Below are positions 7,970 through 15,922 of a stretch of 64,000 bases of DNA, piece by piece. Position 1 is the stretch's first letter. The number at the start of each line of letters is the position of its first letter. Position numbers and translations under genes: made by a program. Where the stretch lies: the NCBI GenBank assembly GCA_023389055.1, contig JAEWFA010000040.1, forward strand, positions 1-64,000. The letters run 5' to 3'. The notes under the pieces were generated by a model. It searched no databases. It saw only the letters and a list, made by a program, of their open reading frames with translations, and was not told the DNA's origin. This DNA is from Pseudomonadota bacterium. Its GTDB lineage: Bacteria; Pseudomonadota; Gammaproteobacteria; Burkholderiales; Burkholderiaceae_E.

Positions 7970-9754
7970 ATGGCCCGTTACACCCCTCCGCTGCGCGACA
8001 TGCAGTTCGTCATGCACGAGCTGCTCGACGTCGAATCGACACTGAAATCCCTCCCTCCGTACGCCGACACCGCACGCGACCTGATCGACCAGGTGCTCGA
8101 GGAAGGCGGCAAGTTCTGCTCCGAAGTGCTGTTTCCGCTGAACCGCTCCGGCGACGAGGAGGGCTGCCGGTGGAACGACGGCGCCGTGACGACGCCGGCC
8201 GGGTTTCGCCAGGCGTGGCAGCAGTTCAAGGACGGCGGCTGGCCCACGCTGACGTGTGATCCCGAGTTCGGTGGCCAGGGCCTGCCGATGGCGGTGGGCA
8301 TCGCCTTCCAGGAGATGATGAATTCGGGCAACCAGGCGTGGACGATGTACCCGGGCCTGACGCACGGCGCCTACGATGCGCTGCGCGCGCACGGAACGCC
8401 CGAGCAGAAGGCGCTGTATCTGCCGAAGATCGTCTCCGGCGAATGGATGGCGACGATGTGCCTGACCGAGCCGCAATGCGGCACCGACCTGGGCATCCTG
8501 CGCACGAGAGCCGAGCCGCAGTCCGACGGCAGCTACCGGATCACCGGCAACAAGATCTTCATCTCGTCGGGCGAACACGACTGGGCCGAGAACATCGTGC
8601 ACCTGGTGCTCGCGCGGCTGCCCGACGCACCGTCCGGCACGCGCGGCATTTCGCTGTTCATCGTCCCGAAATTCGTGCCGAACGCAGATGGCTCGGCGGG
8701 CGAGCGCAACGCGGTGCGCTGCGCGCGCATCGAGGAGAAGATGGGCATCCACGGCAACGCCACCTGCGCGCTCGACTTCGACGGCGCGGCCGGCTGGCTC
8801 GTGGGCGAGCCGAACAAGGGCCTGCAGGCGATGTTCGTGATGATGAACGCCGCGCGCATCGGCGTCGGCATGCAGTCGCTGGGCCTGATGGAGGTCGCGT
8901 ACCAGAATTCGCTCGACTACGCGAAGGAACGGCTGCAGATGCGCTCGCTCACCGGACCCAAGGCGCCCGACAAGCCTGCGGACCCGATCATCGTGCATCC
9001 CGACGTGCGCCGGATGCTGCTCACGCAGAAGGCGTGGGCGGAGGGCTCGCGCGCCTTCGCCTACTGGACCGCATTGCAGGCAGACGTCGCGGAGACGCAT
9101 CCCGACGAAGAGGAGCGCGCCAACGCCGAAGACCTGCTCGCGCTGCTCACACCGGTGGTCAAGGCCTTCCTCACCGACAACGGATTCGCCTCCACCAACC
9201 TCGCGCTGCAGGTCTACGGCGGGCACGGCTACATCCGCGAATGGGGGATGGAGCAGTACGTGCGCGATGCGCGGATCAACATGATCTACGAGGGCACGAA
9301 CACGATCCAGTCGCTCGACCTGCTCGGGCGCAAGGTGCTGCTCGACAACGGTGCGAAGCTGCGCAAGTTCGCCGCGCTGGTCGACGCCTTCGTCGAGGAG
9401 CACGGTACCGACGACGACATGTCCGAATTCGTGAATCCGCTGTCGGAACTGCGCCAGAAGGTGGAAAAGCTCACGATGGAGATCGGCATGAAGGCGATGG
9501 GCAACGCCGACGAGGCCGGTGCGGCGGCGGTCGACTACCTGCGCGTGATCGGCCACCTCGTGCTCGGCTATTTCTGGGCCCGCATGGCGCGTGTCGCGCT
9601 CGATCGTGCGCAGTCCGACGACCCGTTCTACCGCAGCAAGCTCGCCACGGCGCGCTTCTACTTCGCCAAGCTGCTGCCCGAGACGGCCGGGCTCATCCGT
9701 AGCGCGCGCTCCGGCGCCGCGCCGCTGATGAAAGTCGAGGTCGACTGGTTCTGA
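7970..9754 (+). CDS. Acyl-CoA dehydrogenase with C-terminal extension
   Basis: A 594-residue FAD-dependent acyl-CoA dehydrogenase catalysing the first oxidation step of fatty-acid beta-oxidation. It shows the N-terminal helical domain, the FAD-contact segment MCLTEPQCGTDLG near residue 165, the middle beta domain (TGNKIFISSGEHD), and the C-terminal helical domain with LALQVYGGHGYIREW and IYEGTNTIQ, whose Glu is the expected catalytic base. It ends with the extra roughly 130-residue helical domain of the long bacterial class. The ribosome site is GAGGAG about 8 nt upstream. It lies directly after the TetR gene and candidate operator 2, and heads a run of beta-oxidation genes. Chain-length preference cannot be told. 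Confidence 0.95.
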   Translation: MARYTPPLRDMQFVMHELLDVESTLKSLPPYADTARDLIDQVLEEGGKFCSEVLFPLNRSGDEEGCRWNDGAVTTPAGFRQAWQQFKDGGWPTLTCDPEFGGQGLPMAVGIAFQEMMNSGNQAWTMYPGLTHGAYDALRAHGTPEQKALYLPKIVSGEWMATMCLTEPQCGTDLGILRTRAEPQSDGSYRITGNKIFISSGEHDWAENIVHLVLARLPDAPSGTRGISLFIVPKFVPNADGSAGERNAVRCARIEEKMGIHGNATCALDFDGAAGWLVGEPNKGLQAMFVMMNAARIGVGMQSLGLMEVAYQNSLDYAKERLQMRSLTGPKAPDKPADPIIVHPDVRRMLLTQKAWAEGSRAFAYWTALQADVAETHPDEEERANAEDLLALLTPVVKAFLTDNGFASTNLALQVYGGHGYIREWGMEQYVRDARINMIYEGTNTIQSLDLLGRKVLLDNGAKLRKFAALVDAFVEEHGTDDDMSEFVNPLSELRQKVEKLTMEIGMKAMGNADEAGAAAVDYLRVIGHLVLGYFWARMARVALDRAQSDDPFYRSKLATARFYFAKLLPETAGLIRSARSGAAPLMKVEVDWF

Positions 9755-9768
9755 GGGGGAAACGAAAG

Positions 9769-10320
9769 ATGCCGATCCTCGCCGAACTTTCCGCCGACCT
9801 TCGCTCTCCGGTGACGCCGCGCGGCGCGCGCGCGTTCGCCGTCGCAGCGCTCGTCGCAGCGCTCGCGGCGTTCGCGCCCGCGGCGCAATCGCAGTCCGCT
9901 CCGCCGGCGCAGCAGGCGCAGACGGGCAGCGTTGGTGACGCGCAATCGCCGGTGGGGTTGTGGCGAAACATCGACGACGAGACGAAGCAGCCGAAGGCGC
10001 TGGTGCGCATCACCGAGCGCGACGGCGTCTACGTCGGACGCATCGAGAAGATCCTCACCGACAAGCCCGACGCGGTGTGCGACCTGTGCACCGACGAACG
10101 CAAGGACCAGCCGGTGCAGGGCATGCAGATCATCGACGGCATGCGCGCGAGCACCGAAGACCGGAACCTGTACGAGGGCGGGCGCATTCTCGATCCGAGC
10201 AACGGCAAGGTATATCGAAGCCGGATGCGCGTCGTCGACGGCGGCGAGCGCCTCGAGGTGCGAGGCTACATCGGCGCGCCGGTGTTCGGCCGTACGCAAA
10301 TCTGGCATCGCGAGCGCTGA
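9769..10320 (+). CDS. DUF2147 secreted protein
   Basis: A 183-residue protein with an N-terminal hydrophobic segment (residues about 18-42, AVAALVAALAAFAPAAQSQ), probably a Sec signal peptide ending near AQS, then the DUF2147 domain. The domain shows GLWRNIDDETKQPKALVRI, a cysteine pair CDLC that may form a disulfide or bind metal, and GMQIIDGM. The family is exported and its function is not established. It lies 14 bp after the acyl-CoA dehydrogenase and 42 bp before fadB. DUF2147 genes often sit in fatty-acid degradation operons in Betaproteobacteria, so an envelope role linked to lipid use is plausible but unproven. Confidence 0.85.
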   Translation: MPILAELSADLRSPVTPRGARAFAVAALVAALAAFAPAAQSQSAPPAQQAQTGSVGDAQSPVGLWRNIDDETKQPKALVRITERDGVYVGRIEKILTDKPDAVCDLCTDERKDQPVQGMQIIDGMRASTEDRNLYEGGRILDPSNGKVYRSRMRVVDGGERLEVRGYIGAPVFGRTQIWHRER

Positions 10321-10362
10321 CGCGCGCTACGGTCAACGGAAAACCGCAACAAGGACAGGCAA

Positions 10363-12771
10363 GTGGACAAGTTCATCGTCAGGAAGGCCGCGGTGCTCGG
10401 CGCCGGGGTCATGGGCGCGCAGATCGCGGCGCATCTGGTGAACGCGAAGGTCGAGGTCGTGCTGTTCGATCTTCCCGCCAGGGAAGGCCCGAAGAACGGC
10501 ATCGCGGCGAAGGCCGTCGACGCGTTGAAGAAGCTCAATCCTGCGCCTCTGGCGCGCGCCGACCTCGCTTCCGAGATCGAGGTCGCGAATTACGAGGACG
10601 ACCTCGCACGGCTGCGCGACTGCGATCTCGTCATCGAGGCGATCGCCGAGCGACTGGACTGGAAGCACGACCTCTACGCGAAGATCGCGCCGTCGATCGC
10701 TCCGCATGCGATCCTCGCGACCAACACTTCGGGGCTGTCGATAGGCAAGCTGGGCGAGGGTCTTCCGGCCGAACTTCGTTCGCGCTTCTGCGGCGTGCAC
10801 TTCTTCAATCCGCCGCGGTACATGCATCTCGTCGAGCTGATCCCCACGCGCGACACTTCGGCCGAAGTCGTCGACCGGCTCGAGTCGTTCCTGACGACCA
10901 CGCTGGGCAAGGGGTGCGTGCGCGCGAAGGACACGCCGAACTTCATCGCCAACCGCATCGGCATCTTCGGCATCCTGGCGACCGTGGTCGAGGCCGAGCG
11001 CTTCGGACTCGGATTCGACGTCGTCGACGACCTCACCGGATCGAAGCTCGGTCGTGCGAAGTCCGGCACTTTCCGCACGGCGGACGTCGTCGGGCTCGAC
11101 ACCGTCGGGCACGTGATGAAGACGATGCAGGACAACCTGCGCGACGATCCGTTCCATGCGCTCTACGAGACGCCGGCGGTCTTCGCCACGCTGATCGAAC
11201 GGGGCGCGCTCGGCCAGAAGTCGGGCGCCGGCTTCTACCGCAAGGACGGCAAGAAGATCCTGCGCTTCGATCCGGCCAGCGCCGACTACGTCGCTTCGGG
11301 CGCGAAAGCCGACGACGCCGTCGTACGGATGCTGAAGAAGAAGAGCTGGGGCGAGCGTCTCGCGCTGTTGCGCGAATCGAAGAACCCGCAGGCGCAGTTC
11401 GTCTGGTCGCTGCTGCGCGACAACTTCCATTACGCCGCGGCCAAGCTCGACGAGATTGCCGACAACGCGCGCGACGTCGATCTCGCGATGCGCTTCGGCT
11501 TCGGAATGGAGCAGGGTCCCTTCGAGGTCTGGCAACAGGCCGGCTGGACGAAGGTCGCCGAATGGATCCGCGAAGACATCGACGCGGGCAAGGCGCTCGC
11601 GAAGGTGCCGCTTCCCGCGTGGGTGTTCGCCGGCAAGGTCGCCGAGCGCGGCGGCGTGCACCAGCCTGAAGGCTCGTATTCGCCGGCGCGCGACGCCTTC
11701 GTGCCGCGCGCCGAGCATCCCGCGTACGCGCGACAACTGTTTCGCGCGTCGGTCTCGGGCGAGAACGCGCCCGACCCGCGCACCAGCGGGACGACCGTGT
11801 TCGAGAACGACTCGATCCGGCTGTGGACGCTCGATCGCGACGAATACCGCGACGTGCTGATCGCGTCGATCCGCTCGAAGATGCACGCGATCGGCCCCGA
11901 CGTGATCGACGGTCTGATGCGCGGTGTCGAACTCGCCGAATCGGAATATCGCGCACTCGTCGTCTGGTCGCCCGACGAGCCGTTCTCGGTCGGCGCCGAC
12001 CTGCAGGCGATGCTGCCGGTGTTCATGAGCGGCGGCGCGAAGGCGCTCGAGCCGCTCGAGCGCAAGCTGCAGGACGCGATGCTGCGGCTGCGCTACGCGC
12101 AGGTGCCGACGATCGCGGCGGTCTCCGGAATGGCGCTGGGCGGCGGATGCGAGCTGCTGCTGTACTGCGCACGCCGCGTCGCGCACCTGGAGAGCTACAT
12201 CGGGCTGGTCGAGGTCGGTATCGGCCTGGTTCCGGGCGCGGGCGGCCTCGTCTACGGGGCGCGCCGCGCCGCCGAGGAGCAGCAGGCGGCTCCCGAGTCG
12301 TACCTGCTGCATTTCCTGAAGAAGTACTTCACGGCTGCCGCGATGGCCGAGGTGTCGAAGTCGGCGCTGGAGGCGCAGGCCGCCGGGTGGCTGCTCGACT
12401 CCGACCTGGTGGTCTTCAACCGGCACGAGCTGTTGTACGTCGCGCTGAACGAGGCGCTCGGGATGAGCCGGGCCGGCTACCGCGCGCCGCGCCGCGCGAA
12501 GTTTCCGGTGGCGGGACGCTCGGTGCTCGCGACGATCGAGGCGCAGCTGGCGAACCTGCGCGACGGAGGCTTCGCCAGTGCGCACGACTACCACCTCGCG
12601 CGGCTGATCGCCGAGGCGATGTGCGGAGGCGACGTCGACGAGGGGACGATCGTCGACGAGGAGTGGGTTCTCGGGCTGGAGCGACGCGCGTTCCTGTCGC
12701 TGCTGAACCACCCGAAGACGCAAGAGCGCGTGATGGGCATGGTGCAGACCGGCAAGCCCGTGCGCAATTGA
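10363..12771 (+). CDS. FadB-type 3-hydroxyacyl-CoA dehydrogenase / enoyl-CoA hydratase
   Basis: An 802-residue bifunctional beta-oxidation enzyme with the dehydrogenase part first and the hydratase part last, the reverse of E. coli FadB. The N-terminal Rossmann motif is AAVLGAGVMGAQIAAH. The catalytic His region is CGVHFFNPPRYMHLVE, followed by ANRIGIFG, and a second C-terminal dehydrogenase domain follows. The crotonase domain begins near residue 520 with the oxyanion segments AVSGMALGGGCELLL and VEVGIGLVPGAGG, including the expected Glu residues. Members of this architecture convert enoyl-CoA to 3-ketoacyl-CoA. It is followed within 5 bp by a thioesterase gene and then by the thiolase gene. 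Confidence 0.94.
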   Translation: MDKFIVRKAAVLGAGVMGAQIAAHLVNAKVEVVLFDLPAREGPKNGIAAKAVDALKKLNPAPLARADLASEIEVANYEDDLARLRDCDLVIEAIAERLDWKHDLYAKIAPSIAPHAILATNTSGLSIGKLGEGLPAELRSRFCGVHFFNPPRYMHLVELIPTRDTSAEVVDRLESFLTTTLGKGCVRAKDTPNFIANRIGIFGILATVVEAERFGLGFDVVDDLTGSKLGRAKSGTFRTADVVGLDTVGHVMKTMQDNLRDDPFHALYETPAVFATLIERGALGQKSGAGFYRKDGKKILRFDPASADYVASGAKADDAVVRMLKKKSWGERLALLRESKNPQAQFVWSLLRDNFHYAAAKLDEIADNARDVDLAMRFGFGMEQGPFEVWQQAGWTKVAEWIREDIDAGKALAKVPLPAWVFAGKVAERGGVHQPEGSYSPARDAFVPRAEHPAYARQLFRASVSGENAPDPRTSGTTVFENDSIRLWTLDRDEYRDVLIASIRSKMHAIGPDVIDGLMRGVELAESEYRALVVWSPDEPFSVGADLQAMLPVFMSGGAKALEPLERKLQDAMLRLRYAQVPTIAAVSGMALGGGCELLLYCARRVAHLESYIGLVEVGIGLVPGAGGLVYGARRAAEEQQAAPESYLLHFLKKYFTAAAMAEVSKSALEAQAAGWLLDSDLVVFNRHELLYVALNEALGMSRAGYRAPRRAKFPVAGRSVLATIEAQLANLRDGGFASAHDYHLARLIAEAMCGGDVDEGTIVDEEWVLGLERRAFLSLLNHPKTQERVMGMVQTGKPVRN

Positions 12772-12776
12772 CATCG

Positions 12777-13295
12777 ATGGCGATGCGCGAACCACGAGAG
12801 GAAGCCATCGCGACGCCGATGCTCGAGTTGGGCCGTCGCGTGCTTGCCGAGCAGCCGTTCAGCGTGCTGCTCGGAGCGCGCCTGGTCGCCTTCGATTCCT
12901 CGGGCGCGGCGCTCGAAGTGAGCGTCACCGACGCGCTGCGCCAGCAGAACGGCTTCGCGCACGGTGGCGTGGTCAGCTACCTCGCCGACAACGCGCTCAC
13001 CTACGCGGGCGGCGCTGCGCTGGGCACGGCGGTCGTCACGTCGGAGTACAAGATCAACTACCTGCGTCCTGCGCTCGGCGAGCGGTTGATCGCTCGTGCG
13101 AGCGTGCTGCATGCGGGGCGCAACCAGGCGGTGTGCCGCTGCGACGTCTTCGTCGTGGCCGGCGACGCTGCAGAGACGCTGTGCGCGGTCGCACAGGGAA
13201 CGATCGCGCGGCTTTCGGCCGGGCGACCGGACGCAGGACTCGAAGATGCCGCCGACGACGGCAGGCAATCGATGAATTCCAGGAGCACTCGATGA
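12777..13295 (+). CDS. PaaI-type hotdog acyl-CoA thioesterase
   Basis: A 172-residue single hotdog-fold thioesterase. The diagnostic segment is QQNGFAHGGVVSYLADNALTYA, where HGG and the following Asp form the active site of PaaI-type enzymes. A strand reading VVTSEYKINYLRPA follows. It is likely to release CoA from dead-end acyl-CoA esters during beta-oxidation. Start choice is uncertain: ATG at 12777 or 12783 begins a few bases after fadB, and a later ATG at 12819 is also possible. Its stop overlaps the thiolase start by four bases (ATGA), so the two are translationally coupled. Confidence 0.85.
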   Translation: MAMREPREEAIATPMLELGRRVLAEQPFSVLLGARLVAFDSSGAALEVSVTDALRQQNGFAHGGVVSYLADNALTYAGGAALGTAVVTSEYKINYLRPALGERLIARASVLHAGRNQAVCRCDVFVVAGDAAETLCAVAQGTIARLSAGRPDAGLEDAADDGRQSMNSRSTR

Positions 13296-14521
13296 ACAGG
13301 CAGATCCAGGATGTGTATGTCGTCGCCGCAACCCGCGCGCCGATCGGAAAGGCGCCCAAGGGCGTGTTCCGCAACACGCGGCCCGACGACCTGCTCGTGC
13401 ATTCGCTGCGTTCGGCGCTCGCGCAGGTGCCGTCGCTCGACCCGTCCGCGATCGAGGACGTGATCGCCGGCTGCGCGATTCCCGAGGCACAGCAGGGGCT
13501 GAACGTCGCTCGCACGGCAGCGCTGCTCGCCGGCCTTCCCGATACGGTGGGCGGCGTGACCGTCAACCGCTTCTGCGCATCGGGGCTTACCGCCGTTGCG
13601 ATCGCCGCCGACCGCATCCGCGTGGGCGAAGCCGACGTGATGATCGCCGCCGGCACCGAATCGATGAGCATGGTGCCGATGATGGGCAACCGTCCCTCGA
13701 TCAACCCGCGCGTGTTCCTGCCCGACGAGGATGTCGGCATCGCCTACGGGATGGGCCTCACCGCCGAGAAGGTCGCCCAGCAGTGGAAGGTATCGCGCGA
13801 GGACCAGGACGCGTTCTCGCTGGAATCGCACCGCCGGGCGATCGCCGCGCAGCAGTCTGGCGAGTTCGACGACGAGATCTCGCCGATCGAGATCACCGAA
13901 CGCGTCGCGCATCTGGGCACCGGCGAACTCGAGCTGCGTGCGCGCACGGTCGCGAAGGACGAAGGTCCGCGCGCCGAGACGTCGATGGAAGCGCTCGCGA
14001 AGCTGCGTCCGGTGTTCGCGTCCCCGCGCGGCGTCGACGGCAAGCCCACCGGAATGGGTAGCGTCACCGCCGGCAACAGTTCGCAGACCTCCGACGGTTC
14101 GGGCGCGCTGATCCTCGTCTCCGAGCGGATGCTGAAGCGGTTCTCGCTGACGCCGCTGGCGCGCTTCGTTTCATTCGCCGTGCGCGGCGTTCCGCCGGCG
14201 ATCATGGGAATCGGGCCGAAGGAGGCGATCCCCGCCGCATTGAAGAGCGCCGGGCTGTCCATCGACGACATCGGCTGGATCGAGCTGAACGAAGCGTTCG
14301 CCGCGCAGTCGCTCGCGGTGATGCGCGAGCTCGCACTCGACCCGCAGCGCGTGAACCCGTTGGGCGGCGCGATCGCGCTCGGACACCCGCTCGGTGCCAC
14401 CGGCGCGATCCGCTCGGCCACCGTCGTGCACGGGCTGCGCCGGCGCAACCTGAAGTACGGGATGGTGACGATGTGCGTCGGCACCGGAATGGGCGCCGCC
14501 GGAATCTTCGAGCGAATGTAG
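13292..14521 (+). CDS. Acetyl-CoA C-acyltransferase (FadA-type thiolase)
   Basis: A 409-residue thiolase for the last step of beta-oxidation. The acyl-accepting Cys is in VNRFCASGLTAVA (near residue 95). The C-terminal GHPLGATGA motif carries the catalytic His and CVGTGMGAAG the second Cys. The ATG at 13292 has AGGAG 7 nt upstream and overlaps the thioesterase stop. It completes the enzyme set of the block: dehydrogenase, hydratase/dehydrogenase, thiolase. The protein is of normal family length and well conserved. Confidence 0.95.
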   Translation: MNRQIQDVYVVAATRAPIGKAPKGVFRNTRPDDLLVHSLRSALAQVPSLDPSAIEDVIAGCAIPEAQQGLNVARTAALLAGLPDTVGGVTVNRFCASGLTAVAIAADRIRVGEADVMIAAGTESMSMVPMMGNRPSINPRVFLPDEDVGIAYGMGLTAEKVAQQWKVSREDQDAFSLESHRRAIAAQQSGEFDDEISPIEITERVAHLGTGELELRARTVAKDEGPRAETSMEALAKLRPVFASPRGVDGKPTGMGSVTAGNSSQTSDGSGALILVSERMLKRFSLTPLARFVSFAVRGVPPAIMGIGPKEAIPAALKSAGLSIDDIGWIELNEAFAAQSLAVMRELALDPQRVNPLGGAIALGHPLGATGAIRSATVVHGLRRRNLKYGMVTMCVGTGMGAAGIFERM

Positions 14522-14706
14522 GCCCGGTTCAACGTGCCGGCGCGGCGCACGAGACTCCGGATATGCTGCGGAATGCGGCATTTCTTGCTCTGAAAAGCGT
14601 TGCCCGGCCGAAAACGCAGCGTTCCGCAACCAAACCACGTGATCGGCGCCAGCGCTGCTGGCCGGGCGTTCTTGAGTGGCGCGAGGCATCCCCCGGGAGA
14701 ACGAAC
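14522..14706. other. Intergenic region between thiolase and enoyl-CoA hydratase
   Basis: A 185-bp spacer with an imperfect long inverted repeat: GCGGAATGCGGCATTT near 14570-14585 faces AAACGCAGCGTTCCGC near 14612-14627. This could act as a terminator-like structure or be a mobile palindrome. It contains copy B of the dispersed 25-bp repeat. I see no coding region. Confidence 0.45.
14603..14627 (-). repeat. Copy B of a dispersed 25-bp sequence shared with 874-898
   Basis: Read on the minus strand it begins GCGGAACGCTGC and ends CGGCCGGG, like copy A, with about five differences. It forms the right arm of the imperfect inverted repeat in this spacer. Confidence 0.35.
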
Positions 14707-15468
14707 TTGAACATCGTCATCGAGACCATCGAATCGGTTCGCGTGCTGCGCTTCGCGCGCCCGGAGCGCAAGAACGCGATCACCGCGGCGATGTACGCGG
14801 CGCTCGCCGACGCGCTCGAGCAGGCCGCCGCCGACGACGCCGTGCGCGTCGTCGTCGTCACCGGCGGCGAAAGCGCGTTCACCGCGGGCAACGATCTCTC
14901 GGACTTCCTGAACGAGCCGCCGACGAAGGACGACGCGCCGGTCTTCCGTTTCCTGCGCGCGATCGCGTCATTTCCCAAGCCGCTCGTCGCCTCGGTATGC
15001 GGTCCGGCGATCGGCGTCGGCACGACGATGCTGCTGCATTGCGATCTCGTCTACGCCGGCGAGAACGCCACGCTGTCGCTGCCCTTCGTGCACCTGGGCC
15101 TGTGCCCGGAAGCGGCGTCGAGCCTGCTGCTGCCGGCCGCCGTAGGCTACCAGCGGGCGGCGGAGAAGCTGCTGCTCGGCGAGCCCTTCGGCGCAGCCGA
15201 GGCGAAGGAGATCGGCCTCGTCAACCGCGTGCTTGCGCCGGCCGAGGTCGAGGGCTTCGCACTCGCACAGGCGGCGAAACTCGCCACGCGCCCGATGTCG
15301 TCGCTGCTCGCGACGAAGGCGTTGATGAAGGGCGGATACGCCGATGCCGTGCGCGCCCGGATGGTCGACGAAGGTCGGCACTTCGCGCGCATGCTCGGCG
15401 AACCCGCCGCGCGCGAGGCGTTCAGCGCATTCCTGGAGAAGCGGCCGGCGGATTTTTCGCGGCTGTAG
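14707..15468 (+). CDS. Enoyl-CoA hydratase/isomerase family protein
   Basis: A 253-residue crotonase-fold protein. The first oxyanion-hole segment is FTAGNDLSDF near residue 61 and the second is ASVCGPAIGVGTTMLLHCDLVYA. A family helix reads LPFVHLGLCPEAASSLLLP. Where classical hydratases have two catalytic Glu residues, the second region here has LGLCPEAASS, as in the enoyl-CoA hydratase/delta-isomerase subgroup. The start is a TTG at 14707, supported by GGGAGA 6 nt upstream; no in-frame ATG exists nearby. It follows the beta-oxidation genes after a 185-bp gap and overlaps the convergent thioesterase gene by 47 bp. Confidence 0.88.
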   Translation: MNIVIETIESVRVLRFARPERKNAITAAMYAALADALEQAAADDAVRVVVVTGGESAFTAGNDLSDFLNEPPTKDDAPVFRFLRAIASFPKPLVASVCGPAIGVGTTMLLHCDLVYAGENATLSLPFVHLGLCPEAASSLLLPAAVGYQRAAEKLLLGEPFGAAEAKEIGLVNRVLAPAEVEGFALAQAAKLATRPMSSLLATKALMKGGYADAVRARMVDEGRHFARMLGEPAAREAFSAFLEKRPADFSRL

Positions 15469-15868
15469 CTCCCGCCTCCGGCACCACTCGCGGCCGCCGT
15501 TCGTCGTCGGTCGCCACGTAGGTGAGCGTCGCCTCGGTCACCTTCACGCATTCGTCCTGCAGCCGGTTCCTCTGCGCGTAGACCTCGACGAAGACGGTGA
15601 TCGACGTGCGTCCCACGCGAACGATGTCGGCGTAGAAGCTGAGCAGGTCGCCGACGAACACCGGGTGCCGGAACAGGAACGAGTTGACGGCGACGGTGGC
15701 GACGCGTCCGTTCGCGCGGCGGATCGCCTGCACGGCGCCCGCGATGTCCACCTGCGACATGATCCAGCCGCCGAAGACGTCGCCGTGCGCGTTGGCGTCG
15801 GCCGGCATCGGCATCACGCGCAAATCGGGGATGCGGTTGGCGGGCAGAGGGCCCCCGGGCTGGTCCAT
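15422..15868 (-). CDS. YciA-type acyl-CoA thioesterase
   Basis: A 148-residue hotdog-fold thioesterase of the YciA group, which hydrolyse a range of acyl-CoAs. Diagnostic features are LRVMPMPADANAHGDVFGGW, with the catalytic Asp after NAHG, then IMSQVDIAGA, and VNSFLFRHPVFVGD. The ATG at 15868 gives the usual family length. Its last 47 bases overlap the 3' end of the convergent enoyl-CoA hydratase gene, so the poorly conserved C-terminal tail (about 25 residues) is written in the antisense of that gene. It is divergent from the ABC exporter gene across 54 bp. Confidence 0.88.
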   Translation of the reverse strand: MDQPGGPLPANRIPDLRVMPMPADANAHGDVFGGWIMSQVDIAGAVQAIRRANGRVATVAVNSFLFRHPVFVGDLLSFYADIVRVGRTSITVFVEVYAQRNRLQDECVKVTEATLTYVATDDERRPRVVPEAGATAAKNPPAASPGMR

Positions 15869-15922
15869 GGCGATCTCCGTCGGTCGGATGGCCGAGAATA
15901 GCGGTTTCGTCCGTAGTTCCGC

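Noticed and set aside
5057..9556. Very long minus-strand open frame running upstream from mscS across the SLC13, tetR and acyl-CoA dehydrogenase genes
   Set aside because: It is antisense to well-supported genes, its translation is rich in Arg, His, Asp and Gln as expected from the complement of GC-rich codons, and it shows no domain. The mscS gene itself ends the frame and has its own good start at 5056.
10333..12795. Minus-strand open frame of 820 codons opposite fadB
   Set aside because: Same pattern: Arg/His/Asp-rich, no domain, entirely antisense to a clear enzyme gene.
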